DNA of 64,000 nt from Paenibacillus sp. FSL R5-0912 (GTDB taxonomy: Bacteria > Bacillota > Bacilli > Paenibacillales > Paenibacillaceae), in contig NZ_CP009282.1 in NCBI RefSeq assembly GCF_000758605.1, forward strand, positions 5,394,001 to 5,458,000, given 5' to 3'. Positions 53,972 to 63,918 of this stretch are shown here, piece after piece. Each line of letters begins with the position of its first letter. Position 1 is the first letter of the stretch. Both the position numbers and the translations under genes were made by a program. The notes under the pieces are model-generated. The model saw only the letters and a program-made list of their open reading frames with translations. It was not told the origin of the DNA and did not search any database.

Positions 53972-56900
53972 TTAATTCAAATAATTCAGCAGCATCTGCG
54001 CAGCTTCTGCCCGGGTGGCGGGAGCTTTGGGTGCAAAAGTTCCATCAGCCCGCCCTTTCACGAGGCCAAGCGCAGCGGCTTCAGCCACCTGATCCGCTGC
54101 CCAGCCGGAGATGTCTCCAGCATCCTTAATAGACAGGCTGCCCGCTGCGGCCGGGATTGAACCCTGCTGCAGCCGGTAAGCGCGCATCAGAATGACGGTC
54201 ATCTCTTCCCGGCTGATTGCTGCAGCCGGCTGGAAGGACTCCGGCGTACGGCCGGTAATCAGACCGGCCTGGACCATGCCAGAGAGTGCCTGCTGATACC
54301 AGGCGCCTGCCGGAACATCAGCGAAGGAAGTGGTGCCGTTACCGCTTAGCTGCAGCGTACCGGCCATCAGCTGCACGAATTCAGCCCGGGTAATATTCCG
54401 GCCCGGCTGATAAGCCTGCTCCGATATCCCCTTGATCAGATGCTTCGCAGACAGCTCACGCAGGGCTTCAAAGGCCCAGTGCGTAACCGGAACATCGTTG
54501 AACTGCTTCGTATACTCCAGCAGTGCGTACCTGCCGCTGCCGTCAAGAAGTCCCGTAAATCCACCGTCTTCAGCCGCTCCGCCCAGATAGGCGAGTGCGC
54601 CGTCACCTCCTACACGGTACAGGCCAAGCAGCTTCGGATGAAGTCCTTCACCGGCTGGCCAGCTTATCCTAACAGGAGAAGCGTAACTGCCGGGACGCTT
54701 AACGGTTCCATCTGCAAGGGACAGGCTCAGATCATAGTCCAGGAGTTGTCCCTTAAGCGATACACCGGCTTCCGTCTTCAGCGAAGCTTGTGCAAGTGCC
54801 TTGAATTCTGCTTGCAGCACGATCTTTGCACCGTTGCCCTGGGCAGCAGGCACGGCTTCGGCCAGCTGCTTCAGCAGGTCTGGTGTCAGCATCAGCCCGA
54901 TTCTGTCTCCTTGCACACGCAGGGAATTCGTTCCCAGCAGCTCACCGGCGTTAACCGGAAGCTCAACTCTAACCGCTTGCTGTATCTGCACGGTAACTAC
55001 ACCGTTCACGGCCGGACTGCCCAACTGTGCGGCTGATATCACTGCAGCTGCAGTCGCAGGCGCCGGTGTTACAGCCGGTACAGGTGTTGCTGTTGGCAGA
55101 GCAGCCACCGGAGGATAGGTTGCCGTCAACGGGGGATTCGTCGGCGTCACCGGCTGACGGTTTACAGTCAGAGTAATAACCTCTGTATCCGCCGCGTCCA
55201 CATAAGGGCGGCCGCCAACGATGCGGGTATTCTCTACACGCGCCTTATAAACGCCCGTATCAGAAAGTTGTGCCTTGGCAAGGGTCAGGCTGCTGCCAAG
55301 AGCACCCTCTATAACCAGATCATCTTTGAACCAGCTGTAGCCCATTTCACCATAAACGGAATCGGCAACAACTGTAAAGGTCACATCGTTACCTTCCATT
55401 ACCGACTGGCTTGTCGCCGTAAATGAAGCAATCGCTGGAGCTTCATGCTGCGGATAGACCTTCAGTGCCAGCGGTGAGCCAACGATACGCGCCGGGTCTG
55501 TGGCCTCTTTGCCGGTCAGCACAACACGATAATTCGTTCCATCCTCTTCAAATAATGGATTGAACCGGTATACCGCACCGGTAACGCCCGGAACCGTCTG
55601 CCATTCCTCATCGGCAGCACGCTTTCTTTCCCACTCAATCGAGGCAATATCTCCTGATGTATCGACGGCAAGCGCGATCGGCTCCCCGCCAACAGTCTCA
55701 AGTACCGATGGCAAGTCCATCACAAAGGCCGGGGTCATCCATTGGATTTCCGCCGGAAGCACCTGCAGGTTATATTCCTTCTCTGCGGTCAAGCCTCCTT
55801 CGCCGGTCACAATGACCTTATAGCGGTAACCGCTCATATCTTCTGTCAGATCTGTAAGTGTCAGCGTGTCGCCAGCGGCAATAACTTCACCGTATCCTTC
55901 TCCCTGATCGACATACCAGGCATAGACTAATGTGCCGGAACCTTTACCAACAGCGCGAAGCACCCCATCCTGTCCTGCCCGGAACGAGCCTTCACTGACC
56001 ACCTGTACATCCGGCGGCAGCGCGGTCCATTTCGCCTGAAGCGTAAGCGGACCATTCACCGTGTCAGAGGCAAAGTGCCATCTCACATTACCGTTATACC
56101 AGCCTTCCAGCACATAACCTTCTCTCGCCACATTCGGTGCAGTCACAAGCGCACCGTTCATAACCTGAACAACCTTCGCATTCGGCTGGCCGCCGTTACT
56201 GTTAAGGGTTACATTGTACCGCTTATCCAGCTGCAGCGGCTGGGATTTGTTTCCGCTGTAATCCTCCATCACCACTGTTACTGCTTTGGTCGACGTAAAG
56301 CTAAGACTCGCCTTCGTGGTGCGGCCGCGGATAATCATCGGCTTTTGCGCTGCTGCCCCTGAGAAATAGGTTACCGCAAAAGATTTAGGAACTCCGTCTT
56401 CATAGACGTACATGTACCTCCAGTCCCGTGTGTTCGGCATTGGCAGGCTCAGTGTATTTCCATTCCAGGACCATGCTTCGGCATAAGGCTCCGACAGCTT
56501 GTCAATGAACGTACCATTATAGGTTACAATGTCGGAGTTGCCTGCCTGGATGGTTACAGTGTACTCGTCCCCATTAATTGGCATATCGCTGAACAATGCC
56601 GAGGTTGTCCCTTGCGGCAGGATCAATTGTCTGGAGACAGGTTCTGCGGTTGTAATCCAGTTTACCGATTTCACCGTCACCTTAACGTTCCCGGCAGCGT
56701 CTGAACCGGACCACTTGACCAGGAGATCGCCGTTCTCGCTTGATTCGGCTTCAATACCCGATACCGCCGAGTCCAAATTAAAGGACACTGTAGCCGCTTC
56801 CCCTTCTACTCCGTCCGCTCCTACAGGAATGACTTTAATTATACCGGATTTGGCTGGCAGCTGTTTGATGTAGAACGTTTCGTCATATTTGCCGCCCATA

Positions 56901-59011
56901 AAGATGTCGTTCACATATACATTGTATTGCTTCACCTTGGAATAATCGCTGTTTAGATCCCACTTCAAAATCATTTCATTCGTATTCGGCAAGGCCTGCG
57001 CAACCACCAGATGGGTTGGCGCGGCCGGCTTCACGGCTGAACCGTCCGAGATGCGGATTTGACCGATGTTTACCTGATAATCGGCGATTGTGCTTGCCCC
57101 CGGTGTAAACACCAGGCCAAAGGCCGCAATTTCTTTACCTGCGTAAGCCCCCAGATCTACCTCTGCCGTTACCCAGCCCATGGTTTGTTTACCGCTGATC
57201 TCCACAGGAACCTTGACTACCTTGGACGGATTGTCCTTGAAGATCAGGCCTGCACTCAAGACAGAAGCATCGTCGGCTGAAGTCTTATTATAAGCAATCG
57301 ACAGTTGGGACGTTGCCTGTACAGACAGGTTGCTCTTGTACAAACGGAGAAAATTCTCCTTGTCCAGCGCCCCGTTCACAACCAGTGAACTGCCTCCGTT
57401 GAAGCCGCCGATCTGCTTATAGCTCATACGTGAATTGTCTGTCATTGTATATTCCGGACCGTAGTCATAATCAACCGTCAAGCGGTTGCCCAGGGTATCC
57501 TGCCACCACTGCCACGTTACAGGAATATCCTGAAGGCTCATGTTGGACCATTCTTCCTGATTTGACTTCTCCCCGTTAACATAATAGGAGATACCATGTC
57601 CGGTATTGAAATTCGTATAGAAGTTGGAATTCTGTACCACTGAGCGTTCCGCAATGACCGAAGAAATTCCCGGCCAGTAGCGGTTATCCGCATAGACATC
57701 CGCCACCGTATTCGCGGGCGAAACAGTTGTATTGCCGGGATTCACATTCGGACCTGACCACCAGAGCTGCTCCCGCAGATTGGCCATCCACTGGTAATCA
57801 TTGTCTGTACGCCTCGAGACAGGCCACGCTTGTCCCATATCCTCGTCAAGACCGGCATGGACGAAATCGGCTCCGAGCGTAGCGATGCTTAAACGCGGAG
57901 CTCCGCCTGCTGTCAACTTGTCTTTCAGAGCTGTTCCCTGTACGCTCTTGAAACGGTCACGGCCTGCTTCAAGTCCTGCAAAGCCAATATCATACAGATT
58001 GTAATTTGTCCCTTCATCCTCATTCATTCCAGTCAAATAGCCTATCGCTGTATTAATATGGGTACTATTCACTCCGTAATCGAAGAAAAAGGAGTTTGAA
58101 ACCGGCTCTTTTGCCGTTTTATCATACAGCATCGAAATATTGTTATTACTAAAGGTCCTTGTAAAGGTATTGGAACCGTTGTTCGTAGTTAAAGAATCGT
58201 ACCACTGGACGTATAACCCGCCTTTTTGCAGCACCTTCATGAAAGCAATGTAATCGGGAATATCGGCTGGAGCAACGTTCGGATTCAGCTCTTCCTGATT
58301 AAGGAAATAGCCGTCGAAGCCGAAGTAATTGGCCATTTCAATCATTTTCCTGGCCACCGGGAAGTCACCGTTCTCATCCTTCACAATCATTTGTTTGTAC
58401 GTTTGCTGTCCGCGGTCATTGTTGGAGAAAAACACACCGGCCAGCGACATGACCCCATTCTTGTGCGCGGCATCCGTATAGGTTGGATTGGGAATATTCA
58501 GCATGCCGAACTCAAACCACTTCTGCTGCCAGTCGGACTGGGCCAGATCATCGTAATATTCCGGCGGTGTATATGCCGTTGCCGTACCATGCCAATACGA
58601 ATAATAATCAACATACTGCCAGAAATTGAAGTGATATTGGGCAAACTTGTTGGTATAAGGAGCATTTTCAATGAAAGCATTTCCATAATCGCCTGCGACA
58701 TTCATCATTTTGACATCCGGACTCAGCTTTGGATTAGCCTGTGTAGCCGTGAAAGATGCAATCCGCTTCTGTAAAGGCACGCGGGAACGAAGCAGTTCCG
58801 CATCCGGATCGGTCTCAGGACTCCAACCCGCAATTTGATTGCTGGTGTAGCCATGTACACTCGGCTGGTTAGCTCCATGCGCGCTGCCCCCTTTGAACGG
58901 CCAGGTATCTCCGGCCAGGACAGTCTGCGGCAGCAAGCCTGCAAGTAGCGCCGCACTTATTACGGTTGAAGTCAGCCTGCGAAGTTTTCGTGTTTGGGTA
59001 TGAGATATCAT
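53972..59011 (-). CDS. SLH-anchored GH85 endo-beta-N-acetylglucosaminidase
   Basis: 1679-residue secreted enzyme that cleaves between the two core GlcNAc residues of N-glycans. Signal peptide 1-33 (TVLA cleavage); GH85 domain about 55-520 with Asn238 and Glu240 in GFDGYFLNQEEL, the pair used in substrate-assisted catalysis; galactose-binding-like sandwich 525-660; two FnIII-like domains 665-840; a Listeria-Bacteroides-type repeat 932-996; three Ig-like domains 1005-1285; Thr/Pro linker; conserved module 1325-1500; SLH motifs 1502-1545, 1561-1603, 1627-1668. It would be held on the cell surface. AGGAGAG before ATG. Its own terminator separates it from the kinase/regulator and importer genes of the same strand. 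Confidence 0.92.
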   Translation of the reverse strand: MISHTQTRKLRRLTSTVISAALLAGLLPQTVLAGDTWPFKGGSAHGANQPSVHGYTSNQIAGWSPETDPDAELLRSRVPLQKRIASFTATQANPKLSPDVKMMNVAGDYGNAFIENAPYTNKFAQYHFNFWQYVDYYSYWHGTATAYTPPEYYDDLAQSDWQQKWFEFGMLNIPNPTYTDAAHKNGVMSLAGVFFSNNDRGQQTYKQMIVKDENGDFPVARKMIEMANYFGFDGYFLNQEELNPNVAPADIPDYIAFMKVLQKGGLYVQWYDSLTTNNGSNTFTRTFSNNNISMLYDKTAKEPVSNSFFFDYGVNSTHINTAIGYLTGMNEDEGTNYNLYDIGFAGLEAGRDRFKSVQGTALKDKLTAGGAPRLSIATLGADFVHAGLDEDMGQAWPVSRRTDNDYQWMANLREQLWWSGPNVNPGNTTVSPANTVADVYADNRYWPGISSVIAERSVVQNSNFYTNFNTGHGISYYVNGEKSNQEEWSNMSLQDIPVTWQWWQDTLGNRLTVDYDYGPEYTMTDNSRMSYKQIGGFNGGSSLVVNGALDKENFLRLYKSNLSVQATSQLSIAYNKTSADDASVLSAGLIFKDNPSKVVKVPVEISGKQTMGWVTAEVDLGAYAGKEIAAFGLVFTPGASTIADYQVNIGQIRISDGSAVKPAAPTHLVVAQALPNTNEMILKWDLNSDYSKVKQYNVYVNDIFMGGKYDETFYIKQLPAKSGIIKVIPVGADGVEGEAATVSFNLDSAVSGIEAESSENGDLLVKWSGSDAAGNVKVTVKSVNWITTAEPVSRQLILPQGTTSALFSDMPINGDEYTVTIQAGNSDIVTYNGTFIDKLSEPYAEAWSWNGNTLSLPMPNTRDWRYMYVYEDGVPKSFAVTYFSGAAAQKPMIIRGRTTKASLSFTSTKAVTVVMEDYSGNKSQPLQLDKRYNVTLNSNGGQPNAKVVQVMNGALVTAPNVAREGYVLEGWYNGNVRWHFASDTVNGPLTLQAKWTALPPDVQVVSEGSFRAGQDGVLRAVGKGSGTLVYAWYVDQGEGYGEVIAAGDTLTLTDLTEDMSGYRYKVIVTGEGGLTAEKEYNLQVLPAEIQWMTPAFVMDLPSVLETVGGEPIALAVDTSGDIASIEWERKRAADEEWQTVPGVTGAVYRFNPLFEEDGTNYRVVLTGKEATDPARIVGSPLALKVYPQHEAPAIASFTATSQSVMEGNDVTFTVVADSVYGEMGYSWFKDDLVIEGALGSSLTLAKAQLSDTGVYKARVENTRIVGGRPYVDAADTEVITLTVNRQPVTPTNPPLTATYPPVAALPTATPVPAVTPAPATAAAVISAAQLGSPAVNGVVTVQIQQAVRVELPVNAGELLGTNSLRVQGDRIGLMLTPDLLKQLAEAVPAAQGNGAKIVLQAEFKALAQASLKTEAGVSLKGQLLDYDLSLSLADGTVKRPGSYASPVRISWPAGEGLHPKLLGLYRVGGDGALAYLGGAAEDGGFTGLLDGSGRYALLEYTKQFNDVPVTHWAFEALRELSAKHLIKGISEQAYQPGRNITRAEFVQLMAGTLQLSGNGTTSFADVPAGAWYQQALSGMVQAGLITGRTPESFQPAAAISREEMTVILMRAYRLQQGSIPAAAGSLSIKDAGDISGWAADQVAEAAALGLVKGRADGTFAPKAPATRAEAAQMLLNYLN

Positions 59012-59365
59012 GGTCCACTCTCCTCATGTAATGGGGATGTTCTTGGATTCTGCTTGCTCAAACGGCGCAATATTGGAAACGCATTCATAAAAACCCTGCT
59101 GTACCCCCCTTCTATTCTCTGTCCAAATTTAATATATAGCAGGAACTACCAGTCCAAGTAGAAGCGAAATTAAAGATACACTGGTCAAATTAAAGGAAAG
59201 TCTGCAACGGCCCATAACCAAATAGAGCACATCTCCAATAGTCCTGAGGCATGCTCTGATAAATTGTTCACTCTACATACAGCAAAAAAGCAGCCTCCGC
59301 GGGGAAGCTGCCGTTTGTTCTGCTGTCATACAGGCTGCTGTACTGCATGCTGCTGGGCTTGCGGA
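59012..59365. other. Promoter region of GH85 gene
   Basis: 354 bp without a gene. At 59074-59087 a cre-like sequence (minus strand TGAATGCGTTTCCA, 12 of 14 matches) lies about 60 bp before the start codon. The remainder is AT-rich with no clear promoter; the far end holds the GH43 terminator. Confidence 0.45.
59283..59314 (-). terminator. Terminator of GH43 operon
   Basis: Minus strand: CGGCAGC ... GGCTGC stem followed by six T, 52 bp after the GH43 stop at 59366. Confidence 0.7.
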
Positions 59366-60367
59366 TTACTCCGCTGATTCAGTAGAGGCCGGGTATGGAT
59401 CAATCTTCTGAATTGTTCCGTCTTCATTATACTTAAGCTCGGTATATTTCACGCTGCGCTTATGGTTCACACCGCCCGATAACGAGCTGTCGTGATAGAA
59501 CAGATACCACTTGTCCTCGAATTGAACGATGGAGTGATGAGTGGTCCAGCCAATGACCGGGGAGAGAATTTCTCCCTTAAAGGTAAATGGACCCTGTGGA
59601 TTCCGGCTGACGGCATATACCAGCGTGTGCTGAGTTCCAGTCGAGTAAGAGAGATAGTAATAATCATTGTATTTGTGAACCCACGGTCCTTCGAAATATC
59701 TCCGCTGCTCGTCACCGGCAAGAATCGGGTTCCCCTCTTCATCTACAATTGAGATCTCAGAAGGCTGCTCCTGAAAAGACAGCATATCCTCACTCAGCAG
59801 CGCCACACGCGGCCCAATCGCCGGCGCATCCAGCGCAGGCCCTTCCGCATCCGCCACGAATGTGCCTGTCTGCCATTTCTCCAGCTGCCCTCCCCAAAGA
59901 CCGCCGAAATAGATATAAGCCCGGTTATCGTCATCCACCAATACAGCCGGATCAATACTATAGCTGCCGGCGATGTAATCGGGCTGCGGCTCAAACGGGC
60001 CTGCCGGTGAAGCAGAGGTTGCCACACCCAACCGGAATATTCCGTCGTGATCACGAGCCGGGAAGAACAGATAATAGGTATTATTCTTATAGGCTGCGTC
60101 CGGAGCCCAGAGCTGCTTCGAGGCCCAGGGGATCTGATCCAGATGGAGCGCCTGGCCGTGATCCACTACCGGTGACTCAAAATTATCCAGTGACAGAATA
60201 TGATAGTCTTCCATCGCATACTGGTCCCCGTTATCATTATCCGGTCCATCGTGATCCAGGTCATGGGAAGGATAAATATAGATTTTTCCTTCATAGACAT
60301 GGGCGGACGGGTCCGCAGTATAGATGTGGGTAACGAGCGCTTCATTAGGTTTCGGCAAATGTGTCAT
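59366..60367 (-). CDS. GH43 glycosidase (arabinofuranosidase/xylosidase type)
   Basis: 333-residue five-bladed propeller enzyme, no signal peptide. Catalytic base Asp19 in YTADPSAHVYEGKIYIY; SYSIDPAVLVDDDNRAYIYFGG carries the second conserved Asp, and the acid Glu is probably in YFEGPWVHKYNDYYYLSYS. GH43 enzymes act on arabinose- or xylose-containing side chains; the subfamily is not certain. Its ATG overlaps the stop of the preceding GH43 gene (ATGA), so the two are made together. Confidence 0.9.
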   Translation of the reverse strand: MTHLPKPNEALVTHIYTADPSAHVYEGKIYIYPSHDLDHDGPDNDNGDQYAMEDYHILSLDNFESPVVDHGQALHLDQIPWASKQLWAPDAAYKNNTYYLFFPARDHDGIFRLGVATSASPAGPFEPQPDYIAGSYSIDPAVLVDDDNRAYIYFGGLWGGQLEKWQTGTFVADAEGPALDAPAIGPRVALLSEDMLSFQEQPSEISIVDEEGNPILAGDEQRRYFEGPWVHKYNDYYYLSYSTGTQHTLVYAVSRNPQGPFTFKGEILSPVIGWTTHHSIVQFEDKWYLFYHDSSLSGGVNHKRSVKYTELKYNEDGTIQKIDPYPASTESAE

Positions 60368-61884
60368 AAGACATCTCCTTTTGTATTTGTGTAATAGAAT
60401 TCGGCAAAATAACCTGGAGCCGCAGCATCCGCACCCTCTCCCGAGGCGTGAAGTCCCAGGCAGACACCGGTGAATCCGCCGTTCACCTCAGGTGACAGGA
60501 CAGATACATGTACCTTCTGCTCTGCGTCATGCCAGGAGAGGCCATCCTCAGAATACGAGCAGGTATAGACCTCACCGTCCGAACGGAGGCGGAGCCGAAT
60601 CTCTCCCGAGCTCCCAACCGGGTAATGATATATCTGCTTCTGATCCCCGTCCTTGACGGTAAGCTCCATAACCCGTCTGCCACTCCGGCCCGAGAGTCCC
60701 CAGAAGAGATAGCCCCGGTTGTTCAGGCGGGCGGCCAGTCCGGCATATTCCCCATCCTTCGCCGGATCAAATTCCAGACTTACGCCCATCTCCATCCGGT
60801 GATGCTTCTGGCGGATACAGGCCAACACTGCCGGCGCCTCGTCATCCAGCGTATAGGCATTCCCCAGGATAGCGAGTTTACCTTCATGCTCCGTCCAGGA
60901 ATACCGTTCCTCCTCATAGCTGCGCAGAAAAGCCCATTCCGGGCCGAAGCTGCCGCTCAGCTCCAAACGCTGAACAATGTCATCCGGACTGGAATTTTCA
61001 GCGGAGACAACGGTTCCTTCATTGTTGTCAATCACCGGCCAGCCTTCTTCGGTCCAGGTCACCGGAGCCAGGAAGGTCTCTCTGCCCAGCGGAGAGTATT
61101 TGCCGTCCACCGGACGCATGCCCAGAAAGACGGCCCACCACTTCCCGGACGTATCCTCTACCAGATCCGCATGGCCCAGGCATTGAACCGGATGCTCCTT
61201 CAGCCCGCGGTGGGTCAGTATAGGTTCAGGCTTATCCTCAAACGGCCCGTAAGGGTTGCTGCTGCGGGCAATGATCTCCCGGTGATCCCGGGCGGTGCCG
61301 CCCGATGCCGTCATCAGGTAGTAGACGCCCTTGATTTTATACAGATGCGGCCCTTCTACCCATGGACCCTCATCCCCACGCCAGATCTCCACAGGCTCAG
61401 ACAGCACTTCACCGGACTCCGGATGAATCTCGTACTGGATAATATGGGATTCATAGCCGGCTCCATTCTGCACAGTCACGTAAGCGCGCCCATCCTCATC
61501 GAAGAACAGGGACGGATCGATCCCCCCATAATGCAGCAGGACCGGCTCCGACCAGGGACCTTCCGGTTTGTCCGCGGTCACGAAGAAATTACCGATCCCC
61601 CTCACATCCGTAGTAATCATATAATAACGGCCCGCATGATGGCGTATCGTAGCGGCATATATACCGCTAGAGCTACGGCATGTCCGCAGGTTCACCTGGG
61701 AATTCCGGGTCAATACATGTCCTATGGGCGTCCAGTGGATCAGATCCTTGCTATGGAAGATAGGGACGCCGGGAAAATACTCAAAAGAGCTGTTAATCAG
61801 ATAGAAATCATCATTTACACGGACTACACTCGGATCTGGATAGTAGCCGGAGATCACGGGGTTCCTGACATTTGTTGAGTACAT
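60364..61884 (-). CDS. GH43 beta-xylosidase/arabinofuranosidase with C-terminal sandwich
   Basis: 506 residues, the XynB-like form: propeller with Asp17 (GYYPDPSVVRVNDDFYL), GIDPSLFFDEDGRAYV, EGPHLYKIKGVYYLMTA, and a C-terminal concanavalin-like domain from about 310. Cytoplasmic. It releases xylose from xylo-oligosaccharides or arabinose from arabinoxylan fragments. GGGAGG before ATG. First gene of a two-gene operon; a cre-like site lies just upstream. Confidence 0.93.
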   Translation of the reverse strand: MYSTNVRNPVISGYYPDPSVVRVNDDFYLINSSFEYFPGVPIFHSKDLIHWTPIGHVLTRNSQVNLRTCRSSSGIYAATIRHHAGRYYMITTDVRGIGNFFVTADKPEGPWSEPVLLHYGGIDPSLFFDEDGRAYVTVQNGAGYESHIIQYEIHPESGEVLSEPVEIWRGDEGPWVEGPHLYKIKGVYYLMTASGGTARDHREIIARSSNPYGPFEDKPEPILTHRGLKEHPVQCLGHADLVEDTSGKWWAVFLGMRPVDGKYSPLGRETFLAPVTWTEEGWPVIDNNEGTVVSAENSSPDDIVQRLELSGSFGPEWAFLRSYEEERYSWTEHEGKLAILGNAYTLDDEAPAVLACIRQKHHRMEMGVSLEFDPAKDGEYAGLAARLNNRGYLFWGLSGRSGRRVMELTVKDGDQKQIYHYPVGSSGEIRLRLRSDGEVYTCSYSEDGLSWHDAEQKVHVSVLSPEVNGGFTGVCLGLHASGEGADAAAPGYFAEFYYTNTKGDVL

Positions 61885-62216
61885 AATAGCCTCCCTGAAA
61901 TGGTGCGCAAGCGTTTACAAATCCTCAGTACCATTCTACAAGCCGAAATTATTTTATCCCATACGCAGAATAAAGGACTTCCCCCGAAAATTATGAGAAT
62001 TGCCATCCTATTGAAATTGTAATTCAAACTGGGGACCACTGCTCGCCATTTTATTTGAAGGATTGGTCATTTTTTGCTGAATGTTTATCAAATGTTAATG
62101 AAATCTTTATGGACTGTTCAGATTAGCTGCGGTGAACGTTTATAACGCGCCGCTAGAATGAGAGAAAGCCGGCAGATAATTTAAGTACGTAGAAATCAAA
62201 TGAGGTGGGAGAACGC
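61885..62216. other. Divergent promoter region with cre-like site
   Basis: At 61904-61919 the minus strand reads TGTAAACGCTTGCGCA, 12 of 14 matches to the CcpA consensus, about 20-35 bp before the GH43 start, so catabolite repression of the GH43 pair is likely. The right half is AT-rich and must hold the promoter of the ABC exporter genes; no convincing -35/-10 pair chosen. Confidence 0.5.
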
Positions 62217-63155
62217 ATGAGCGAATATGTGCTTCAGGCACGCCAATTATCCAAGCATTACAAGCATCACCCTGCACTGGACCGTGTCGACCTGTCGATA
62301 CGCCGGGGCAGCATCTATGGATTCATAGGCCAGAACGGTGCCGGGAAATCAACCCTTATGCGGATAGCGGCGGGACTTTCCAGGCCAACCTCAGGTCAAA
62401 TCGAATTATTCGGATATAAGGAAGGCGCACAGCTTGTACAGGCGAGAAAAAGGATGGGCACGACTATTGAGACACCCGCCCTTTTCCCTCATCTATCAGC
62501 CGCAGAGAACCTGGAGGTATTCCGGCTGCAAAAGGGAATCCGCGACAAGGCGCAGATCCGCCAAACCTTATCACTGGTAGGACTGGAGCAGGCCGGCAGC
62601 AAAATCGCTGCCAACTTCTCCTTGGGTATGAAGCAGCGGCTGGGACTAGCGGTTTCACTGCTCGGCCACCCTGAGCTGCTTATTCTTGACGAGCCTACCA
62701 ATGGACTCGATCCTGTGGGAGTTGTTGAATTAAGGGAACTATTGCTTCATTTAAACAGGGACAAGGGCATTAGTATTCTGATATCCAGCCATATTCTGAG
62801 CGAGCTTCATTTGCTGGCAACGGATTACGGGATTATTCATAACGGGCGAATGCTGGAGCAGTTGTCTGTAAGCGAGCTTCAGGCCAAGTGCAGGCAATAC
62901 CTGCACATTAAGGTAGACTCACCAGAGAAGGCCATAGGAATTATACAAGAAGAATGGCAGACAACGGAATATGAAGTAGATGCTGACGGTATCATCCGCT
63001 TGTATGAACCGTTCGGCCCTCCCGGCGCACTCTCGGCTAAGCTGTTTGCAGCAGGTCTGGAAGTCCAGCAGCTCATGCCGAAGGGCGAAATGCTGGAACG
63101 GTATTATACCAAGCTGATTGGAGGGGCGGCAAATGGCAAATCTGTTACGGTCTGA
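62217..63155 (+). CDS. ABC transporter ATPase, BcrA/lantibiotic-immunity type
   Basis: 312 residues with start ATG 62217 (MSEYVLQARQLSKHY), preceded by GGGAG at 6 nt; a GTG four codons earlier lacks spacing. Walker A GQNGAGKST, signature SLGMKQRLGLA, Walker B LLILDEPTNGLD, and H-loop SSHIL; the C-terminal 90 residues are the variable extension of this exporter group. Energises the membrane subunit encoded next, with a 23-bp overlap. Confidence 0.94.
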   Translation: MSEYVLQARQLSKHYKHHPALDRVDLSIRRGSIYGFIGQNGAGKSTLMRIAAGLSRPTSGQIELFGYKEGAQLVQARKRMGTTIETPALFPHLSAAENLEVFRLQKGIRDKAQIRQTLSLVGLEQAGSKIAANFSLGMKQRLGLAVSLLGHPELLILDEPTNGLDPVGVVELRELLLHLNRDKGISILISSHILSELHLLATDYGIIHNGRMLEQLSVSELQAKCRQYLHIKVDSPEKAIGIIQEEWQTTEYEVDADGIIRLYEPFGPPGALSAKLFAAGLEVQQLMPKGEMLERYYTKLIGGAANGKSVTV

Positions 63156-63888
63156 GCTGTACAAATTATACAAAGAGCCCTCGTTCCGGATTCTCTGTTT
63201 CACTTTTATCTTCGTGGCGGTCATCTTATCCGGAGTTATCCATTATATGGGCTCAGATCAGAAGGTTTTCAGCGGGATATCCGGGCTAGGCCAAGGTGTA
63301 CAAGTGAATGTGATTGTGCTTAAAATCTCATTAGCCGTAGTAGGAGGCTTCTTTCTCTCAGGTGAGCATGGCCTTGGGATTATGAAAATCTCGGTTGCTT
63401 CAGGGTACAGCCGCAGACAGATTTATACTGCCAAGCTGACGGCCTACTCTATCGGAATCATCATTTTATCTTTAATCGTCCCTGTCATATGTGTGATAGC
63501 CGGCAGTTTGCTGAATGGCTTCGGCAGCCTCCCGGAAATTCCTGCCGCCCTATATTTATTTCGTACACTTGCCTTCACGATACTGTATGCAGCTGCCTTT
63601 GCCTCCATGGTTGCCGTGTTCGCTGTCACAACAACAATAAGCGGCATAACGATTGGCGCGGTGCTGCTGGTAATGCTTTTCTTCGACACCCTCTCAGAGT
63701 GGCTGAGCGGCAAATGGGCTGTGTACAGAGAATTTTATGAGCATTCCGTATTTAAGCTTAGTATGGATATCGCCACCCCAACGCCGACAACGTATGAGCT
63801 TACTCTCTTAATCCTGATTCCCGTTGCGACTATTCTCGTATTTGCCTGGCTTGGGATCATGAGCTTCCGGAACATGGAAATCAAATAA
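63133..63888 (+). CDS. ABC-2 type exporter permease
   Basis: 251-residue membrane subunit with six hydrophobic segments, beginning MANLLRSELYKLYKEPSFRIL, typical of BcrB-like ABC-2 proteins. Start ATG 63133 with GGAGGGG upstream, inside the end of the ATPase gene (23-bp overlap, different frame). Together they may export or detoxify a membrane-active peptide, or act in a stress response; substrate unknown. Confidence 0.9.
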   Translation: MANLLRSELYKLYKEPSFRILCFTFIFVAVILSGVIHYMGSDQKVFSGISGLGQGVQVNVIVLKISLAVVGGFFLSGEHGLGIMKISVASGYSRRQIYTAKLTAYSIGIIILSLIVPVICVIAGSLLNGFGSLPEIPAALYLFRTLAFTILYAAAFASMVAVFAVTTTISGITIGAVLLVMLFFDTLSEWLSGKWAVYREFYEHSVFKLSMDIATPTPTTYELTLLILIPVATILVFAWLGIMSFRNMEIK

Positions 63889-63918
63889 TCAATACATTAA
63901 ATCCTAGGAGACCTGACT

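Noticed and set aside
60508..61878. 456-codon plus-strand frame opposite a GH43 gene
   Set aside because: The GH43 gene has full catalytic motifs and a ribosome site; this frame has none.
59366..61884. GH43 pair as part of the N-glycan locus
   Set aside because: Own promoter region, cre-like site and terminator, and substrates of the arabinoxylan type.
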